A stretch of DNA of 64,000 bases from Halichondria panicea (GCF_963675165.1 NC_087382.1:5185963-5249962); one strand, 5' to 3'; counted from the first letter of the stretch, positions 22,170-35,520 are shown. Numbers and translations: made by a program. Notes: generated from the letters alone by a model not told the origin.

Positions 22170-24237
22170 AAAAAGAATAGAATTACCTCATGCACACATT
22201 GCACGATAGCATGTATAGCATTGCCATACATGCATGACATTGTGCATATAGACAGCATGAACTTGTAAATACATGTATCACAATAGACAGCATGTATGCA
22301 TTTTTTTTTACCTTGTTGGATTGGTCACAATTTCTTTCTGAGTTGATAGAAGAGCTGGTTAGCTATAATTATAGTTTTAGGTGTCATAGCTTCTCTTGCT
22401 GGCTCATTTTATACTTGAATCTCCTGTTTGGAAACTGAAATCTGGAATGGATACATATACAAACCAATATTCAGATACATGCATGCATGGATCAGGAATT
22501 TAAAGAGCCTATAACTATATTCATCATGGAAGGAATAAAATAATGTCTAGAAAGGTCATCTTCTATAATAATAGTCACTATGGTCTAGAGCATGGGCACT
22601 AAATACTTGAAAACCGCTTTATCCCTGGTAAAATTGTTGTAAATTTAATTTGTAACAACAAAGGAAATTGATATTGGATTCTGTGGTACTAGCCATAGGC
22701 GAACTATAGTAAAATATTTACATACACGCACAAGCACTATACGACACGTGCACTATACGTCTGTCATGCATGCTTGCTAAGCAGCTTTAATAGTTGACCA
22801 GAGTGCAGCTTCTATTATATAGGCCACACATATATAACTTCCATCAAGGTAGCATGCAGTAAGGCATAAATCGATCCGCCGGTTCTTGCATGGGGGTGGT
22901 AATAAAATCAAGGTGGTGTTATTTGTTGGTAAATGACTATTTGAACCGCACTTTTCTAGACTGTTTTGTATGACAAAAAATTATATGCTTACTTCTGTCT
23001 GAATCACTTTCGTTATACATTCCTCACTGCATTTGATCTACGCTATTAATTGTATGTTTTACTCCCCTCCTCCCAACTTTATATATAATTATAGGAGCCA
23101 GTATACGTATATCTCTGCCATTCAGTAGTACTATGTACTTATCCAAGAGGTGGCAATGCTGCTCACTCTTGTCGAGAACTACTCAATGACATACCAAGCT
23201 TAGGGTCAAAGTTCACTTGCATTGTATGTGTGAGACCCATGAATATACAAAACCAACCTTCCATTACGTGCATGTGGACTCAGAAAATTGCATGAAAGAG
23301 CCTGACTGCAATCATAGAATGCAGAGTGGGCTCGCCCTCTGAAATACGATTTTCTATACCGTATACAAGGTTATTTTTGTGGAGCAAAATATTTGTGGTT
23401 TTCGTGGTTGAAGGTCTGACCACGAATATTTTACCCGATGGACCTATAACGTCACATGATATCATGCTCATAACATCGCATATATGACATGGTTGAGAAC
23501 TTTCCGTTTAGGTAACCCATAATCAGATTATTCGTCTGTTATTCTTGAGCTGAACTGTTATTTCATAATTGGTATGTATAAATAATACAAGCTTGTTGCT
23601 TTTTGAGTTGAAAGATAGCCCTGATGCTTATACAGGAATTGTTTTTTGTTTGTATAGAGTTAGATTGCATATTTTAACATGTCCTTCGTTTGCTTTGATT
23701 GTTTCAATCGTAATTGGATGCAAGTTTGTTGCTTTTTGAGTTGAAAGATAGCCCTAATGCTTATACAGGAATTGTATTTTGTTTGTATACAGTTAGTTTG
23801 CATATTTTAGCATGTCCTCCATTTGCTTTGATTGTTTTGACACCTTTGCTTCGTGTATATTATAATCTCTGCCCACGCCAATTCCCTGTAGCTTATAATT
23901 ATGTGGGTGGGGAAAGCTTGGGTGGGGTACAAGCTGAGCCATCATACATTATTCGTTAGTGTTCCAATGCACACGCCTTACTTGTGAGTTGGTACATGGC
24001 AAGCACTAACTGATTAGAGATCCTCATTAGAAGTGAATATGTCCATTACTCAATCAACAGACAATGACTCTGGTGCATGTCTCTCGCAGATCAGACCCTG
24101 AAACTGTAACGGCTGACTTGCGAGACTACGCCTTACTCTGTCACTGCACTTATTTATTAGTCACATTACCATCTTGTTGTTGCTTCTATTAGTAGGATGT
24201 AATGCAAGGACAAGTTATACGTTATACCATTTTAATT
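22170..24237. other. Intergenic, no gene seen
   Basis: Holds blocks shared with copy 1 (22740, 23040, 23267), a two-copy direct repeat (23585-23700 and 23715-23830, sharing GTTGCTTTTTGAGTTGAAAG), and a partial palindromic element near 23360-23450. Confidence 0.5.
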
Positions 24238-24433
24238 ACCGTATAGCGGGTAATTTTCGTGGGGTAAAATATTTGTTATTTTCGTGGGCAGGCTGACCTC
24301 CAGTAGGCGTGGCTTATCGGAACGTAGGAATGCCGTGCAGCCACGAGACTAAACGAAATTTTTACTCACGAAAACTACCTTTTCTTGAGTTGAACGAATT
24401 TTTTACCCCACGAAACTTACCCGCTATACGGTA
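24238..24433. mobile_element. Palindromic CCGTATAGCGGG element
   Basis: Starts ACCGTATAGCGGGTAATTTT and ends with the complement (TACCCGCTATACGGT). The arms carry CGTGGGGTAAAAT in inverted orientation. Confidence 0.8.
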
Positions 24434-24550
24434 TCATATATACTGTAAACTGGGTTTCAAATGGCTAGTTACCAGGTTAGGTTTCTTCTATGTCGACCCT
24501 GCCGTCAACATATCTACATGAAGGTCAAGGTAGATGATACTCTCCCCACA

Positions 24551-24563
24551 CACGTACACACGC

Positions 24564-24657
<94 letters not shown>
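24551..24657. repeat. CA microsatellite
   Basis: An almost pure CA tract about 95 bp long that ends duplication copy 2. Confidence 0.95.
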
Positions 24658-24660
<3 letters not shown>

Positions 24661-25883
24661 TATCTATTTATCTTGACTGGTGCCTGTTGCTAATTCTAAG
24701 AACCAAAATTTGAGGTTAATGTTTGTTTTGTGCTTGCTTCGGCTTGACCACGTGGAGGAGCCCACATTGCCCCAACTCCACTATCAACTACATGTACCAC
24801 AAAACCTGGCCCAGACAATACAGTGTTGTACTTCATACCTATATAAGTCCCCCTCAGAAGTTTTCTTTTAAAAGCCAACTTGAAATATCACAGCAACCAA
24901 TATCAAGTCCAAGTTAGAAGATAAGTCTTATAATTCATGTCAGCTTAATTTACAATAATTATTCAGCATGGCCCCAATGTGAATAGATGTACAATAACTA
25001 TTGAGTGTTATATAGCACTGTAGTTGTGTATAATATGTGACTGAATGCAACAGATGAATGGGGAGAGTTGCTGCACCGTTAAAGACTCTTTAACCCATCA
25101 TTCTCGGCTCTCCAGGCCGAGCATCTGTATGCTTTTCTGTTTCTGTCTGTTTTTGTGCTGTGTGTACCTTTAGTCAATTAAAGAAATCAGATCAGCATGG
25201 CCACCCCCAGTAACATACATGCATGTGCATGTACATAGATAACTAATTATGAGTACAGTACTGTAATCTATAACTACCTCTAAACAGTAGGATGTGTAAT
25301 AATGTAAAGTAATACTAAGGATAAAGAAAAGACGACAGCGCTGACAGCATTTTTCTTAAAAAAGCACACAGAAAGACACATAACAGGTACCCCAAAAAAA
25401 CACAATTCATGCAAGTAAAGACTAGACCACAACAGTTGTAGGTATAATAAAGTACATATAGTAAATAAATAAAACTACATATTATTGTACATAATAGTTA
25501 GAAGCATGAATATGAATAATAGCTAGCTAGCCTACCAGCTTGAAATTAGTTATTCCTGCAGCCATTCATGTCTCGTAAGTTTAATTTGTAAGTGCATTAA
25601 TATGGAAATAGGAGAGGTGGTTACCCAATTCTACGGTCAGGTAAGGCAGTTCCTCACAATTTATTTTTTCGTTTCAACCCCTCCAACACACACACACACA
25701 CACACATGCACTTGCGCATGCGCACTAAGGCATAATTATATCCAAATCATACTCTCTAGCATGCAAGTCAAAGTTTACTTTCCTTCTTTCTTCTAAAATT
25801 GTACTTAAATACAACTCTGTGCGAGGCTAATCATGCGTGTGCGTATACCTAGTTATATATATACTTGACGTTATTGTGACAGC
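24661..25883. other. Intergenic, no gene seen
   Basis: AT-rich DNA with a short CA tract near 25687. No supported exon. Confidence 0.4.
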
Positions 25884-25978
25884 TTAAAACAGTGAGGCCA
25901 AAGCGGCAATTAGTCCAGTGAGCACCATGATTGGCATAGCAACGGTAAATGCAGTACCATTACCAGCATTGGGGCAGC
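25884..25978 (-). CDS. Second terminal exon of the small GPI-anchored family
   Basis: Minus-strand exon with an acceptor AG at 25979-25980 and a stop at 25884. In phase 1 it reads CPNAGNGTAF and then a hydrophobic C-terminal tail ending in LASLF-stop. It lies about 750 bp downstream of the complete gene at 26638-27677, so it could be an alternative last exon of that gene or a leftover of a duplicated gene. It is closer in sequence to the exon at 6756 than to its neighbour. Confidence 0.5.
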
Positions 25979-26080
25979 CTTATAAGTATAAAAAAGAAGG
26001 GGGCATTAGAACTATCTGTTCACTAACAACCATGCATGGTCAAGTTAAAGTATAGCGTGAGAAAGTACGCCCTATAATTA

Positions 26081-26225
26081 TACTGTATATATATATAGCA
26101 GGTAATTTTCGAGGGTCCAAATTTCACTACTTGGTTTTTTTAGCTGACTTGTATAATTATTAAGCATGCATTTTCGTGGCTAGATGAAATTCACGAAGGC
26201 CCTCGGAAATTACCCACTTACTATA
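26081..26225. mobile_element. Palindromic element, GGTAATTTTCGAGGG type
   Basis: Arms GGTAATTTTCGAGGG and GGCCCTCGGAAATTACC are inverted. A diverged relative of the CCGTATAGCGGG family. Confidence 0.5.
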
Positions 26226-26637
26226 ATACATCAATCAGTCGTGAATCCATGCATATGCAAGCAGTCATTCTGTGGTATCTGCAGTAATCTGCATGCAGTA
26301 TATATATATATACATGCAGTGCAGCAGAATTTCGTTAGAATTTCTGCATGCATGCTTTCCATGCACAACTTACAAATTCTACAAAGTTTCCGTCTATATA
26401 CACTTCCATATTATAATTATGCATGCACGGTTATAATTATTGTTACGAAACCGTTAGTATCATGTTAACGGAGAGTGTCTAAATAAAAATAGTAAGTTTC
26501 TAACATCAACATCAACATGTATATAATTATACTCGCTATAGAAGTAGAGCACTACAGGTTACTGAATCTAGGTGTCTGAATCTATATATATATAATTATA
26601 GTATCAAGTATATATATAGTCTTGACCTTGTGATTGC

Positions 26638-27677
26638 TTAAAACAGCGAGGCCAAAGCCACGACTATTCCAGTGAGCACCATCATTGGCAGGGCAACAGT
26701 AGATGCAGCATCACTTGCGTTAGGGCAAACTGAAATATAAAGAAGGGGTATTATGAGACACCAAATCTGTTCACTAACAACTATGCATGCATGCATGCAT
26801 GGTCAAAAGTAGCCGCGGTCAAGTTCATGCACGCATGGCTATACTATATATAGCAAGCAGTTTATTGGCTCGTAGTGTATATAATGGTCAAGGGCCAGAT
26901 CACTATCACTATATATACAGGGGGCCCCCCAATAACCAGTTTGTGGTACACGTCACATTGCCATGTAATGACTATCTACCTTGCAGACAACCAAAATACA
27001 CTTTTCAATACACTATTCATATATATATGGCCATGCACTCCTAAAACTACAAAATGATTGTACCTATTTAAAAGTAAATTTTGGATAGAGGGTGGTCTCA
27101 GGTCACAAAAAAGGTCACTTTACCCCAGTACAATAATTATGACATAATTATACTGTATATATAGTGGGTTATTTTCGTATCAGATCATCTATAAAACTAC
27201 GAACATTTTCTGGTACAATAAGGTTCAACGTCACTATCCTGAGCTGTACGAAATTAATCAATGCCTGCATAACGCATGCAGGGGACATTATTATAATGCA
27301 TTGTGTAGTGATATTACAAAAAGTCATAGTATAGCTTTCACAATGTACGTATACCAGTACGGTGACTACATGCACATTTTGATAGCAATGAAACTTACCC
27401 GCAATCACTGGGTTTGGTGAAAACCCACATCTGCCATAAAGTGCTGCAAGATCATTGATGCAGGACAGTGAACAAAGGTCACCGCTGTTTTGCTGTATTT
27501 ATAATTGCACAGGAAAGAAGTTAATTAATGTGGATTCAAAGTTGGTAAACTTACAGTAAACATGGTGGCGCATGATACAAGGTTGCCAGTAGTTCCAGTA
27601 GCCAGGCAAACAGGATCTTGACAATTAACTGCAGCAAAGTAAGCCACCAGTGCGACTACGGTAAGCACAATCTTCAT
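26638..27677 (-). CDS. Small secreted Cys-containing, probably GPI-anchored protein
   Basis: Complete three-exon gene of about 102 residues. Exon 1 is 27555-27677 (ATG at 27677, donor GTAAGT), exon 2 is 27399-27492 (acceptor TACAG, donor GTAAGT) and exon 3 is 26638-26729 (acceptor TTTCAG, stop). Phases 0 and 1 match at both junctions. It begins with a signal peptide (MKIVLTVVALVAYFAAVNC), continues through a Cys-containing middle (CSLSCINDLAALYGRCGF) and ends in a hydrophobic tail (VALPMMVLTGIVVALASLF) with nothing after it, as GPI-anchor signals do. A 5'UTR exon likely lies near 27829-27880 with donor GTAAAA; it contains an ATG that would splice in frame and add two residues. The function is unknown; the family is not one I recognise. 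Confidence 0.75.
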
Positions 27678-27859
27678 TGTCTGCAAAAAGAACAGAATTA
27701 CCTCATGCATGCACACGATGGTGTACAAGCATGTAGCATTGCCATACATGCATGACATGCATGGTGTATATAGACAGCATGCAGTTGTATATGCATTACA
27801 ATAGACAGCATGCATTAATTTTTTTTACCATGTTGGATTGGTGGGCAGTTTCTTTCAGA

Positions 27860-29600
27860 GTTGATGGAAGAGCTGGTTAGCTATAATTATAGTCCTATAT
27901 AGATGCATGTCATAGCTTCTCTTGCTGGCTCATTTTATACTTTACTCTCCTGTTTGGGAACTGGAATCTGGAATGGATATACAAACCAATATTCAGATGC
28001 ATGCATGCATGCATGGACCAGGAATTTAAAGAGCCTATAACTATATTCATTATATAGAGTAAGGCACAATAATGAATTTGAGTACATTCAAGATGTTCAA
28101 TTGTTGTGTTTGAGAGTGTCACTCTGTCACTGCACTCATTACCATCTAGTTGCTGAGGATCATAGCAAATGTTGGGTATCCTTTTCACTTATCATGCACG
28201 CACGTTATTGGTTTCATTTCCGGTTGTTCTTATTTAGTGTGCGTTCCTGGTTTAGTGGCCCTACACGCGCGTGTTAATTGTATTCGTCTTCTTTTGCAAG
28301 TCCTTTGCATGTTTATGACCTATTCATATAAGCTATGCAAAACTCACAATTCACAACTGAAAGAGTATAATATCGTATTCAAAATCCGATAACACAGTGG
28401 TGAGGGACCTGGAGGGGGTCTGTGTGTGTGTGTGGTGTGTGTGTGTGTGTGTGGTGTGTGTGATATGGGGAGGGGGTGTGTGTGGTATAGGGTGTGCATG
28501 AGGTGTAATAACTATCAAAGCACAAAGTACCTAGAGATCTCACTTTTTCCATTGGCTGACTAGCTAGCAATAAACATTGTATGGTTTGTATTCTCTATAG
28601 ACGATACAGAATCCGCGTAGTAAGACGCTCCACCCCCTCATGTGCTCCTGATACACACAAACTACATAATGTTTCTATATAAATGGGAAATGTCCAAGTG
28701 GCGTACAATTTAAAGGGCTAGTGCCTCATTTTAAAGAAGTATATACGGTATACTATAGTATGTATATATATAGGCATATAGTACCCTAGCTCCCCTCCTG
28801 AGACAATAATCGTATAAACATTACAAATTAACACTACTATACATTTATAACAACCAGATTGACTGTACAAGACTCACCGCATATACGTTTGATTTGAGTG
28901 GTCAATTCGCAGCCCTATAGCTGTTGCGTAGACCATGTGTATAGGGATTCAACCACTTAATTATAGTTTGGCTGTGTATAATTATAGTATTCTCAAACAA
29001 CATATATTGCTCATTTATATAGACTTGATGGACAAGCTGGTTTGAGAATACAAACAATACCATACACAGTCAATAAAAAGTGAGATCTAATAATTAGATC
29101 AGCGCATTTGATCATAATGTCCCTCTCAGCCCTGCCTACTATACCACAGGCATGCAGAGAGAGAAAACATTAAATTATGAGCAGAAGTAGCAATTAAGGA
29201 CGTCACAGCGAAGGGCCAACACCTTTTCAGTCTCCTTGTCTGGGTTGCTAATTAATGCATGCATGCACAGACACACTATAATAGCAGGCCGTGGGTGAAA
29301 TGCCCCGTGGAATTTTAGCATGTAAGCATTAATTACCTATACCTACATTTGTGGTCAGTTTAAATACCACGCACATGTATGTATGGGTCAACACGTTCTC
29401 ACATGCACTATGATTATAATATTATTATAGGAAACAAAATTAGCTACTATTGTGCCCACATGCAGAATAAATACATGCAGCATGAGTACTTCTTGTTACA
29501 AGCCAAAGAAGCAGATGCCTAGCTGTTCGAGAATTGGGAACGGTGGATTAATAATATTTGATGGTATATATACACCAACTCTTCCGCATTTCATCATTGC
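27860..29600. other. Intergenic, no gene seen
   Basis: Contains a block (28095-28165) related to 15025-15105, GT microsatellites at 28419-28490, and a short block (28618) shared with 5998. No exon is supported. Confidence 0.45.
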
Positions 29601-29620
29601 ATAAATGCATGTATATGTAT

Positions 29621-29681
29621 TAGCCTCCTTCACCGGCCTTTCCCTAAGTGAAGTGGGAAGTGCGGCCTGGGATCGAGGCTA
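29621..29681. mobile_element. 61-bp micro-TIR element
   Basis: Starts TAGCCTCCTTCACCGGCC and ends GCGGCCTGGGATCGAGGCTA. It is flanked by a perfect 10-bp direct repeat GTATATGTAT on each side. Same family as 9792-9850, in the opposite orientation. Confidence 0.8.
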
Positions 29682-29729
29682 GTATATGTATATGCATGAC
29701 CACTAAACATGACAAGTGCATTGATAACT

Positions 29730-30594
29730 AATTATGCCTCGAGGCGTAGCCGCACGAGGGATACGGTAAAGCTGACTGTGTGTGTGTGTGTGTGTGTCTG
29801 TGTGTGTGTGTGTGTCTGTGTGTCTGTTCCAGCTGCAACTGCTCAACGGTTGCAATGCGACGAAAACTAACAGCTTCTATAGGCTTCTAGCCACGTTCTC
29901 TTGGATTTTGATTCGTGGATTTGCAAACTAAAGCTTCTTTCTCGAGTTATGGCTAGTTTGACTCACATTGAAGGCTGTTGCAGTCTCTTCAGAATCTTTC
30001 ATAGCATCATCTGTCCGCACAAACTTTCTATTCAACATATGAGTTAGCCTTGCACTAAAGCGCTAGCTTTTTGTTAGCTACAATACTCAGAAAATATCTG
30101 TTAAAACAGCTAGCTAGCAGTAGCCATTTGTGAAATTGATCTCTTTGGACACACCCTTTAATTATTCCTGTGTATGTAATGCGCATGCGCGCTCATTCCC
30201 CACGTGTGAGAAAATAATAATATCCAAGATCCAGATCCAAATCCTCCTGGCAGAATCATCTTTGTCTTGAAGGCCTGGTAAGCCACAAAACACTACCATA
30301 TAACAATATAGATAACAATATGCATGTACACAGGTCTTTTCTTCTTAGATATTATATACACTGAACTACAGATCTTGGAAGAATCAATTTTCTTCTTTCT
30401 TGAGGTCCTAGTAAGCCACATAATACAACAATAGATGCATGTAAATAAGTCTTTTCTTCTCAGTGACTTTATATAGATAAGCTAACTTTAATATAAAATT
30501 CATTATAGAAACTAATATAACACTCTAATACTTTTCAGCGAAAGCAAAAACATGGCGAGAGGCATTAGCACAGCGCCAGCTTGAACACTAGTTA
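29730..30594. repeat. Dispersed repeat, CCTCGAGGCGTAGCC family, copy 1
   Basis: Begins CCTCGAGGCGTAGCCGCACG, carries a TG microsatellite and ends near GCCAGCTTGAACACTAGTT. It aligns over most of its length with 32616-33786. A related segment, in inverted orientation, occurs in each unit of the tandem array at 49.0-52.7 kb. Confidence 0.75.
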
Positions 30595-31089
30595 TTTTAT
30601 TAGTCAGTATATCCTTATAGGAAAGATTGCGTGCTGTATATACAAAATGCTTTTTGAAGATGGACAGTACACTATACTGAAGCTACGGGGCCCTCAAAGT
30701 TATAGCTGCTAAAACACATCACTAACGATATCAACTTACATGTTTCGATTCAATACACCTATAGAGTAGAAAGTATTGTGAGACCGTACCAACTATGAGA
30801 CAGCTGTTTATAAAATTAAGTGTGTATGCATGCATATCTAGTAAATTGAGCTGCATGCTTGTGTTGATAGAGACACCTCAGTTTGTTCAAATACATGGAC
30901 AAAGCATCAACATGTAAGTGGGTGCAAAAAGTTTGTAGTACTTAACATAATTATTAATTATGTGTACAAGATACCAGACGTAAAGCCATTAGTGCATGTA
31001 ATGGTGTAATGTATCCCCCCTAGCTGTCTCATAATACCCGACTCACTCAAAACACTATAAACCTATAGCAAAGAAAGCATCACTAGAAG

Positions 31090-32178
31090 TAGCCTCGATC
31101 CCAGGCCGAGTTTTCGCTTTTATAACGGTTAGGCGAACAACTGGGCCTGGTACTAGTTGTCTGCGCATGTGTCAGTCGTTCGTCAGATTCTGACTGAATG
31201 GATATTCTCGTTCACTTTCGTGACATTTATATTCGTGTACTATCGTGTACTAGAAGTCAGTTCCCGTTTTATCATTATTGGAATCGATTGGAATGGCTCT
31301 TAGCTGAAGCTTCTCTCTTCTCTGAAGCTTATTCTGAAGACTGAACAACAAGGGAAGAGGTATAAAGCTTTGTCAAGCTTGTTAAGGTCAGATATTTTTG
31401 TGTGGGCCCTATGGCCGGCTATGCTATCAAGTCTTGTTCATGTTTGGCAAGAATGTAGGTAGACTATAGTTTCATCATTAATATGGTGGATCAAGTGAAG
31501 AGTGTGAGCTAGAGAACTTGGTGCTGCCATCATCAGCTCGTCGACAATGACACTATAACCGAGAAATTTAATATGTATAGATCTACACGTATTTAAAATG
31601 TCTACTTCTCTGTACAGGAGCAATGGCTAATATCCAGCTATCCCAACAGTGCTCCTCTTGGCTATACTAACGGACGAGACTGGACAGTTTGAGGTAAGGG
31701 TTTAACCGTCTTTGGTTTCTTTTAATATTGTCCTATACTCACAGACACAGGACTGGAGTATGACCTGCTCATTCGAGCGTTGCTGGGTAGCTCAGAGACA
31801 TCAAGAGAATCTACGTTTTCTCAAGCAATGAGTTACGAGTTGGGGCCTAGAATCAGAGAAGTCCAGCAGCCTGCTAAATCTTTTTGAAACGTAATTTGAA
31901 GGCATTCAATCATCCTGAAGTTGCCCTGGGTCACTGTAATTGTGCTGCAGCACAACTGGCAACTCCCCAGGCCTTTGTGAAGCAGCTCCCTATGTGCATC
32001 TTTTGTGTACTCACTCTGTGCATTTTCTGTGTACAAATTTCTATTATTGATTTATTAAATATTTTTGCCGACCACAAATATACAATGAAAATTTGACGCA
32101 TGCGCAGACAACTAGTACCAGGCCCAGTTGTTCGCCTAACCGTTATAAAAGCGAAAACTCGGCCTGGGATCGAGGCTA
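31090..32178. mobile_element. MULE-like TIR element, 1089 bp
   Basis: Terminal inverted repeats of about 80 bp start TAGCCTCGATCCCAGGCCG and continue through TTATAACGGTTAGGCGAAC. A perfect 9-bp direct repeat CACTAGAAG flanks it at 31081-31089 and 32179-32187. No transposase-like frame is present. Its outer 19 bp are the same as those of the 48-61-bp micro-elements. Confidence 0.85.
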
Positions 32179-32615
32179 CACTAGAAGATGCATGTACATG
32201 ATTATACACAGCATATTGACCGTGGTTGTTACTGAACTGACTAGTTTGACTAGCTCGAAAACATCTGTATATATATACGGGTCATAATACCACTTTAACA
32301 ATAATGGCCAATGGGCATGCAATTTTCCATGATTTGTATTTAATAATAATCAGGCTTGTATATAGTGTTATTCGCATTCAATCAACATGCATGGCATTTG
32401 AAACCCGATACGGTATAATAATTATGCTAGCATCTATTGCAGCACAGAATGCTTTTGCATGTGCCAGGAGGTATATACACAATGCAAACATCACATGACA
32501 CACAACACACATGCAAGGCTCGAAACAACCTGTACTGCATGGGTAAAAGCGTAGAGTTCTTTATAATTATGGACTGTCACGGGACTGTCACGGGAACGTC
32601 TGTTTCACTACTTAA

Positions 32616-33786
32616 TTATGCCTCGAGGCGTAGCCGCACGAGGGATACGGTAAAGCTGACTGTGTGTGTGTCTTCTGTCTGTCTGTCTGTGTGTGTATTC
32701 CAGCTATAACTGCTCAACGGTTACAATGCGACGAAAACTAACAGCTTCTATAGGCTTCTAGCCACGTTCTCTTGGATTTTGATTCGTGGATTAGCAAACT
32801 AAAGCTTCTTTCTCGAGTTATGGCTAGTTTGACTCACATTGAAGGCTGTTGCAGTCTCTTCAGAATCTTTCATAGCATCATCTGTTCCCACAAACTTTCT
32901 ATTCAACTTATGAGTTAGCCTTGCACTTAAGCGCTAGCTTTTTGTTGGCTACAAGAGTTAGAAAGAGCTGCTAAAGAAGCTAGCTATTTTAGTAGCCATT
33001 ATTGATTGAACTTGCAGACACACCCCTATTCCTGGATGTAGATCTAATGCGCATGCGCGCTCAATACCGCGTGTATCATTTTGCAGAATCAGAATCATCT
33101 TCTTTGTTGAGGTCTAGTCTCATGAATCAGCCGCCGTTCTTTTGAACCACCGTCTGAGCACTCTTGTCATGAAGTCATTTCAAAATGGAATGTTGATTGC
33201 TCACAAAACCAATGGAATGTAATTAAATCGTGATCTTACGCCCACACATATTTCCTAATTGTTATACAAATCGCCAAGCGAAGGCATCTCTCTCTACTTG
33301 TGTTTTGCTGTGGTGCTAAATCTGTGCCCAAGGACCCCTGCTTGCCTTGCTTATGCTTCGTAGCAGCTTCTATGTATGAAGTGTTTACCATGCGTAATGC
33401 ATGCGTAATGATTATCCAAATGCGTTGAGCAAAGTGCAGTTCTTTGCTGCCTCCAAGTTCATCACCTGACTGGACTTCTGCAATTTGATTGGTCAAGACG
33501 GAATTCCGTCTTGGCACATAAAACGATGACAAGAGTGCTCAGACGGTGGTTCAAAAGAACGGCGGCTGATTCATGAGACTAGTTGAGGTCCAGGTAAGCC
33601 ACAAACCAACCTTTTCTGATAATTACATTATTTTAAATTCGTTACTGTGTTTAATACAATTGCTAGCACCAATTTGAAATCATAATTATTGCAAATTATT
33701 AACCTTTCTATAACACTCTAATACTTTTGAGCGAAAGCAAAAACATGGCGAGAGGCATTAGCACAGCGCCAGCTTGAACACTAGTT
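32616..33786. repeat. Dispersed repeat, CCTCGAGGCGTAGCC family, copy 2
   Basis: Aligns with 29730-30594. The alignment is interrupted by the 467-bp MULE-like element at 33115-33581 plus its 9-bp target duplication, which gives a second independent empty-site comparison. Confidence 0.75.
33115..33581. mobile_element. MULE-like non-autonomous TIR element, 467 bp
   Basis: Near-identical to 7439-7906. It is flanked by the 9-bp duplication GTTGAGGTC (33106-33114 and 33582-33590). The near identity of two copies implies recent mobilisation. Confidence 0.88.
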
Positions 33787-33899
33787 GTATGAGCATTTGT
33801 CTTGATAGAGACACCTCATGTCAGTTTGTGCATATCACTGGCCAGAACGAAAGTACAGCAGTCAGATTCCATAGCAACGGTGCTAACTTTTGTTAACAC

Positions 33900-35520
33900 C
33901 AAATTGAGTATTAAACACTTGGGTTTGGTTGGAGCGAATGTTGGACCACAAAACTTACATCAAGATTTTATCAACGGTTCCTACATTAATGAACTTTATG
34001 GACTTTAAATTACTCAATTGGGCAGAACCACATAGTTACAATTGGCTACTACAACGTATTTGAGAGCACTCTCTTTATGAACACATGCACTGGTCAGGCA
34101 CTGCACGTTGAAGGGATGGTGATGTGTACATGTAGTTAGTTACATAACAAATTTAACAGTGAGTTCGCTAGAAATGATGGAGGTACGTCACAAATAATAG
34201 TGCTGCCTATGGTGGAGTGTTTAATGTTGGCTCAGGCAATGTGTCCATTTCCGACAGTACGCTGACAAACAACAGAGCTATGCATGCTCTCAGTCTGGTG
34301 GTGGAGCAATTAATATTGACCCAGTCAGTAGTCAGGCCACACCAAATTGATCTTATGTTTCACGGACTTTTAATCTCCAAAAACAGACCAGGGTGGCAGG
34401 CAAAAAATAAATAAAATTGATGAATATCATTATAAAACCACAAACAGAGCCACAACACACCACAAAAAGTCACGATAGTAAAACATTTCAACATTTTGCT
34501 AGATCACATGGCTATTCTGACCTCTGACCTGACCAATAGTTGATTTATTTTTTTGGGCATTCTGCAAAAATATGACCCGGAAAATCCGTGAAACATAAGA
34601 TTAATTTGGTGTGGCAAACTAGTGCGTCCATCTCCAAAACAACAGTGCTGACTGGTGGGGTGGAGTGATAAGTGTTAACTCAGAGAGTATGTTTATTTTT
34701 ATATGTAACAACATGCTGACAAACAACAGAGGTTACTATGGTTACGTTGAGTGATTTAATGCGTGTGTCCATGCATCTCCGACTGTAAGCTGACAAATAA
34801 CAGTACTGTATGCATGACAGTTTACAATGTTATATAGTGTGACCATCTCTGACAACATGCTGAAAAACAAAGCGGAGCTAGCATTAATTCATTGGACAAA
34901 GGGCCAGAGGCTAAGGCAGTATAGTGTGTAGCTACATCTTTGATATCATAATGAAAAACAGAGGTGGCGGTGCATGGCGATGATGGTGGAGCGATTCAGT
35001 AAGTATAAGTTATAGTTAAACAATGGCCTCGAGTGGTATATTTGATTTACACGCGAGAGTAATCAGATAAACCACGAGGCGCATGGGTGTTTAAATCAAA
35101 TAGTATTTATGACAGTACACTGATAAACACAATCTATATAGCTGGAAGGAGTAACGGAGCAATTTACATTGTATCTTCCACCTTCACATCCACAATACCC
35201 AAAAATTTGGACATTCAGAAGAGTAAATGTGACATCACTGGAAGGAACACTCAGCAATAGCATTAAATGCTTTATAATTATCTTAATGGACCTAAAAACC
35301 TCAGTACAATTTTGATGGCGTGTTTGGTGGAGCTATATCAGCGCTTACCAGAGTCAATATACATTAACTCAGAAGGAGTGAACATCACTGAATATAGCTA
35401 CCTGGTCTGGAGGAGGGGTATTTCCCTAAACCTTGAAATAGAAATCTGTATAGACTACTACATATAGCATAGGATGGTGGAGGGTTTATGCTTATTCTAG
35501 CAGAGTTGAGTTCCACTCTA
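33900..35520 (+). pseudogene. Decayed beta-helix gene relic
   Basis: Short stretches still read as Pmp-like beta-helix repeats, for example NNSAAYGGVFNVGSGNVSIS near 34195-34260 with TLTNNRA after it, and NNSADWWGGV near 34640. They are broken by stops and frame changes, and a 278-bp MITE sits inside. No TM portion was found. It is more decayed than copies A and B. Confidence 0.6.
34337..34614. mobile_element. MITE with CCACACCAAATT ends, 278 bp
   Basis: Inverted ends of about 30 bp: CCACACCAAATTGATCTTAT and its complement. It splits the beta-helix relic. The target duplication is not obvious. Confidence 0.75.

Larger units (their letters stand above)
15942..24660. repeat. Segmental duplication, copy 2
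   Basis: Begins with the same sequence as the window start and runs collinearly with copy 1 to the CA microsatellite. It lacks the retrotransposon and several TIR elements found in copy 1, which makes it about 7 kb shorter. Confidence 0.75.

Noticed and set aside
24461..24676. Thr-His repeat frame
   Set aside because: Translation of a CA microsatellite.
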